A stretch of 64,000 nucleotides of DNA from Glandiceps talaboti (Eukaryota; Hemichordata; Enteropneusta; Spengelidae): the NCBI RefSeq assembly GCF_964340395.1, contig NC_135560.1, forward strand, positions 11,945,098 through 12,009,097. The letters run 5' to 3'. Of this stretch, positions 60,772-64,000 are shown piece after piece. The notes beneath the pieces were generated by a model, which had not been told where the DNA came from, ran no database searches, and worked only from the letters and a program-made list of their open reading frames with translations. The translations under genes were made by a program, and so were the position numbers. The first letter of the stretch is position 1. Each line of letters opens with the position of its first letter.

Positions 60772-61041
60772 ATGACAAGGTTAACAAGAATGTCAAGTCG
60801 ACCAACACAGAGGGCGCACTTCTATCCTTTTTACAATCTTGAGCACTCCGCACCACAATTACACAATAACAATATTAACCGTATTCAAACGTTCCATGGA
60901 CTGAGGAAGAGAGATAGAGAAACTGTTACTCAGCTGCTAAGGGAACAGAGAGGAAATCCAATAAAAAACAAAGATGTACTATACTCTAAAGTAATGGCAT
61001 TGAAACCACAAAATGATATCCATGGAATGAAAACCGAATAA
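60772..61041 (+). CDS. Unassigned small basic protein, 89 codons
   Basis: An ATG-started ORF with varied, non-repetitive composition: a hydrophobic/aromatic start (HFYPFYNLEHSAPQ), then a charged segment (RKRDRETVTQLLREQRGN) likely to be helical. It has no signal peptide, no membrane segment and no domain I recognise. The stop overlaps an AATAAA hexamer (GAATAAAAACATT), which would leave almost no 3' UTR, and another AATAAA lies near 61070. It sits 168 bases from the ADAL stop on the opposite strand. It could be a genuine short single-exon gene, a last exon, or chance. Confidence 0.35.
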   Translation: MTRLTRMSSRPTQRAHFYPFYNLEHSAPQLHNNNINRIQTFHGLRKRDRETVTQLLREQRGNPIKNKDVLYSKVMALKPQNDIHGMKTE

Positions 61042-61208
61042 AAACATTCTATCACTCCTTTATAGGCATGAATAAACTAGCACCAACATCCCATCCCACA
61101 CTGTCACCCCCTGGCAAACAAGTTCAAACAGTTTTATGTACACCATTTGGTTTTGTTTGCACTGGCCAACAAATCTCAGTTTCTATTGACTGATTCAAAT
61201 ACAAACAG

Positions 61209-63005
61209 TTATGTAAATTGTAGGTTTTTCTTCAATTCATTCCATTTTTCTCTCAGGTTCTGTTTCATTTGATCATTTGAACATATGAAATCGATGCTTT
61301 GATATGAGATATTCCACAGTTGTTGTCTGTCCAAGTCAAAGGTTTCTGCAGCTATCTTGTATTCCTCTGACAAACTGGTCACAAAAACACCTTTGTCATC
61401 CGTCTGAGGGAAAAAATTGATACTAATTCAGCACTTCTAATAGTACACTTTGCATCTCTTTAGAGAGCTAAGAAAAATAAATTCAACATAGTATATAAAG
61501 GGAGAAACGGAAGAACAAGAAAAGTACCAAAATGGAAGCACAAGAACATTGGTGTGAAACAGCGCCACCTATTACTCTAATGAAAATACTATTGTTTTCA
61601 AGGACTACAGGCAGCATAACACTATTCAAACTGTAAATTGCATTAAAGTTCATTTCTTTTTACTGCATCACTTTAGATAGATTAGAAAATAACTTTTACA
61701 GAATTGAGGACATGATTGAGAATATTAAAAGGATCAACATTGTTAAACAGCGTGTCCTATTTACTCACAAAAATGCTGTTGTTTTCAGGGAGGAATAACA
61801 ATAAATGTATATATCAATTTCACTTAATGTTCAATATTGTAAAACAGCGTGACCTATTCTGCTAATGAAAATAATATTGTTTCAAGGACCAAAGGCGGCA
61901 TGATGATATAATAAACAGTTCATTGTTTATCTTGTCTATAGATTTAAACAAATATACTGTCAATTAAAGTAGAGATTTTCTTCTTTATTTGGTGATAACA
62001 TACATAGGTAGGCTTCACAATTTATCAAAATACACTCACATAGTTAACCACTACTGGGAATTTTTTGGCTGGTTTCAATTCACTGCAAATGTATCCTATT
62101 CATACAAAAAATTGGTTGCAACTGTGGTAAAGCTTCATTGTTCTATCCACTGGCTTGTAGAGCAATGTTTAAAAGAACTGATTTCTGTAATATTGTGACC
62201 TCTACATTGACCCCTCTACATACATATAGCGGGGCAACATATAGTTCACTGAATGATACATTTTTACATCGAACTGTTGTGTTTTTCTTCATATTTCTTT
62301 TCTTTATCATGATTGACAATGATTATTGCTCTGCTTAGGTTACATTATGCTTTATCTGCCAGGGATGGAGGAGTATATGTGTAACTATAAACAATCCTAA
62401 AGCTTATAACGTGTATCACATGGAAGGAAAATGTACACAAGTCAGTGTATAGCCTAGGGTATCATATGACTGGACTCTTCTATGGTGGTGGCACTACGAT
62501 AGTAATGGTGGTGGTGGTGGTGGAGGTGGTGGGGGGGGGGGGGGGCTGGGTTGAAAGAGGGAGGGGGGGAGGGGTGAAGATATGAACAAAGCATGTTCTT
62601 GTGCCAGCCAGGCCTCTATCAAAATCTAAAATAGTTATATTCACTGTGCAACTGGTTGTGGATAGGGGGGGGGGGGGGGGGGGGGGGTGACATATGTACA
62701 CAAAAATGTATACATACAACGATCCCTGACAAGGGAACAGTAAGAGACCAGTATCAAGTCAGAATTTAAACTGATGATGTTCAATAGATTGCACTGTTAG
62801 GGGTTGAATGTGTGGACAGTTAGAACTGAAGGGGTTGGGATGAAACCCATAAAATGAAAATTTACACCAATTGTGATTGGATGATCCATTAAATGTATAC
62901 TTACACCAATAGTGATTGGATGACCCATATCATACCAAAATTTAAACTGGTGATCTTCATAAGATTTTACTGAATGGCACATAAGGTTTGATGTCAAACA
63001 CAATT
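61209..63005 (-). CDS. ADAL: Adenosine deaminase-like protein (N6-methyl-AMP deaminase), 3' part
   Basis: ADAL hydrolyses N6-methyl-AMP to IMP, clearing modified nucleotides from RNA turnover; cytosolic, zinc-dependent. Two minus-strand exons are in the window: 63005-62905 (101 nt) and 61403-61209 (195 nt), joined GGT|ACG in phase 0; the rest of the gene lies to the right. The first exon gives ELCLTSNLMCHSVKSYEDH and FWYDMGHPITIG, the second TDDKGVFVTSLSEEYKIAAE, then LWNISYQSIDFIC and a C-terminal REKWNELKK. ELCLTSN and the HP-(I/V)-x-TDDKGVF block are the C-terminal part of the deaminase barrel; the Asp of TDDKG corresponds to a metal/substrate site of the family. The order and spacing match human ADAL closely. 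Tandem upstream neighbour of RPRD2. Confidence 0.9.
62499..62693. repeat. (GGT)n and G-tracts in ADAL intron
   Basis: GGT repeats at 62499-62530, a G-tract at 62531-62544 and a second G-tract at 62666-62687. Strong potential for G-quadruplex structures on the plus strand. Homopolymer lengths may be unreliable. Confidence 0.85.
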
Positions 63006-64000
63006 CTGAAAAAAAGAAAAGAAAAAAGACATCATAAATCACCTCATGCAGTAATAATAAGTTCTTGTATCACAACAAAGGGTTCTTATTTGCTGAAGAT
63101 CTTGAGTAACATTTCAACCATATTTGTGACAAAGTCAACCAAGCTATAGACAACCTGTAAATGGGGACCTGTTAGAACAGACAGTGTTACACGAAGGACT
63201 CAATTCTGTATGCTTCGTGGCACCACATATTGTATGTTCCCGGGGAGTTGAAGAAGTATAACATGTTAATTGTGCCAGGATAGGTCTGTGTTAGGGTAAT
63301 AATTGTAAAAATGCTTTGAGCAATATTGCAATTATGCGGAAAATGCAATAAAAATGAGACAATATGACTGAGACACCTATTTACCTGGGTGTATTGGCTT
63401 ATTCTATACATTTGAATTTTGTTGTGTTGTATGCAAGCAAGCTGTACCAATCTGTACCAAGATCATAGTATTTGGTAAATGTAATTTATTAAGGTATATG
63501 AGATGATTTAAGAGATCTGTGAACCAAACAACTATGACACCGTATGGGTATTAAAAATACAAACTACAATAACACATCTAACAATTTCATTAATGACTTT
63601 GTCACAACAAAGAGGAAGCAGTTCTCTTCATATCAGCGGTTATAATTGGAATTTATAAAAACACAATGGAAACCAGTTGACTTGAACAAACATATTGTAC
63701 AACAAAATCTAATTTATGATCTACTGTTACATTGCTATATTTTATTGTCTGGCTTGACACAATTCTTACTCAATACTGCTACACTTCATCATCTGGCATG
63801 ACAAAAATCTTACCAGCATTGCTACAATTTGCATGAGTTGCAATTATTTGAAACAATCACAAGTAAGGACTCCAACCTCTACCTCTTGTAGGTTATAAGA
63901 CAATTCACTATTACTAGTATCATGAAACTGTCATGCCTTAGGAACACCAAGATAATTCCTCACACTTTCTCAACTTGTTTCATCATACCTTTTAACATAA
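63006..64000. other. ADAL intron sequence to the window edge
   Basis: The exon at 63005 needs an upstream exon ending in G of a Gly or Glu codon. I searched the minus strand to 64000 for the expected block (a GHGTF... segment in the family) and did not see it, so this is taken as a single long intron. Confidence 0.5.

Larger units (their letters stand above)
57670..61208. other. Intergenic between RPRD2 and ADAL
   Basis: RPRD2 promoter side on the left (TATA-less; GC-richer sequence around 57670-57760) and the ADAL 3' region on the right. Contains a C-tract at 58233-58243, (AAAT)n at 58700-58758, (CA)n at 59337-59412, a short tandem repeat at 59450-59570, the MITE at 60129-60430 and a plus-strand 89-codon ORF at 60772. 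Confidence 0.6.

Overview
This is animal nuclear DNA: AT-rich, intron-dense (GT-AG introns of about 100 to 3000 bases), full of microsatellites, minisatellites and short inverted-repeat elements. Gene content points to an invertebrate metazoan, and the conserved gene order points towards a marine deuterostome. I cannot name the species from the sequence.

Layout. (1) 1-4600, plus strand: the last seven exons of a very-long-chain acyl-CoA synthetase / fatty acid transport protein (SLC27A family). (2) 6130-26059, minus strand: three tandem paralogues of a secreted carboxylesterase (type-B, 'crystal protein'-like), called here copies A, B and C. They share identical internal exon lengths (190 and 131 nt) and phases. 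Copy A carries a 22-nt frameshifting deletion in its last exon; B and C are intact. A Golgi-type Sulfotransfer_2 gene with an intronless coding region (16410-17618) lies between B and C. (3) 29041-42684, minus strand: an 18-exon threonyl-tRNA synthetase with two competing first coding exons, one acidic (cytosolic) and one basic and arginine-rich (mitochondrial type). (4) 47106-57669, minus strand: a 10-exon RPRD2 orthologue (RNA polymerase II CTD-interacting domain). (5) 61209-63005, minus strand: the last two exons of ADAL (N6-methyl-AMP deaminase). An unassigned 89-codon ORF lies at 60772-61041 on the plus strand.

The seven genes on the minus strand run head to tail. RPRD2 followed by a threonyl-tRNA synthetase in the same orientation is also the arrangement of human 1q21 (RPRD2-TARS2), which suggests an ancient linkage. 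Together with the dual first exons, it suggests one gene here does the work of vertebrate TARS1 and TARS2.

The non-coding part holds several non-autonomous elements: a two-copy fold-back family (241-521 and 56521-56842), a two-copy TIR family (44644-44868 and 51247-51492), single MITEs at 5001, 14302, 31232, 32742 and 60129, a tRNA-derived SINE with target-site duplication at 38935, and higher-order minisatellites. I found no CRISPR, prokaryotic, viral or toxin features. Exon joins were worked out by hand from splice sites and checked for reading frame; none is supported by transcripts.
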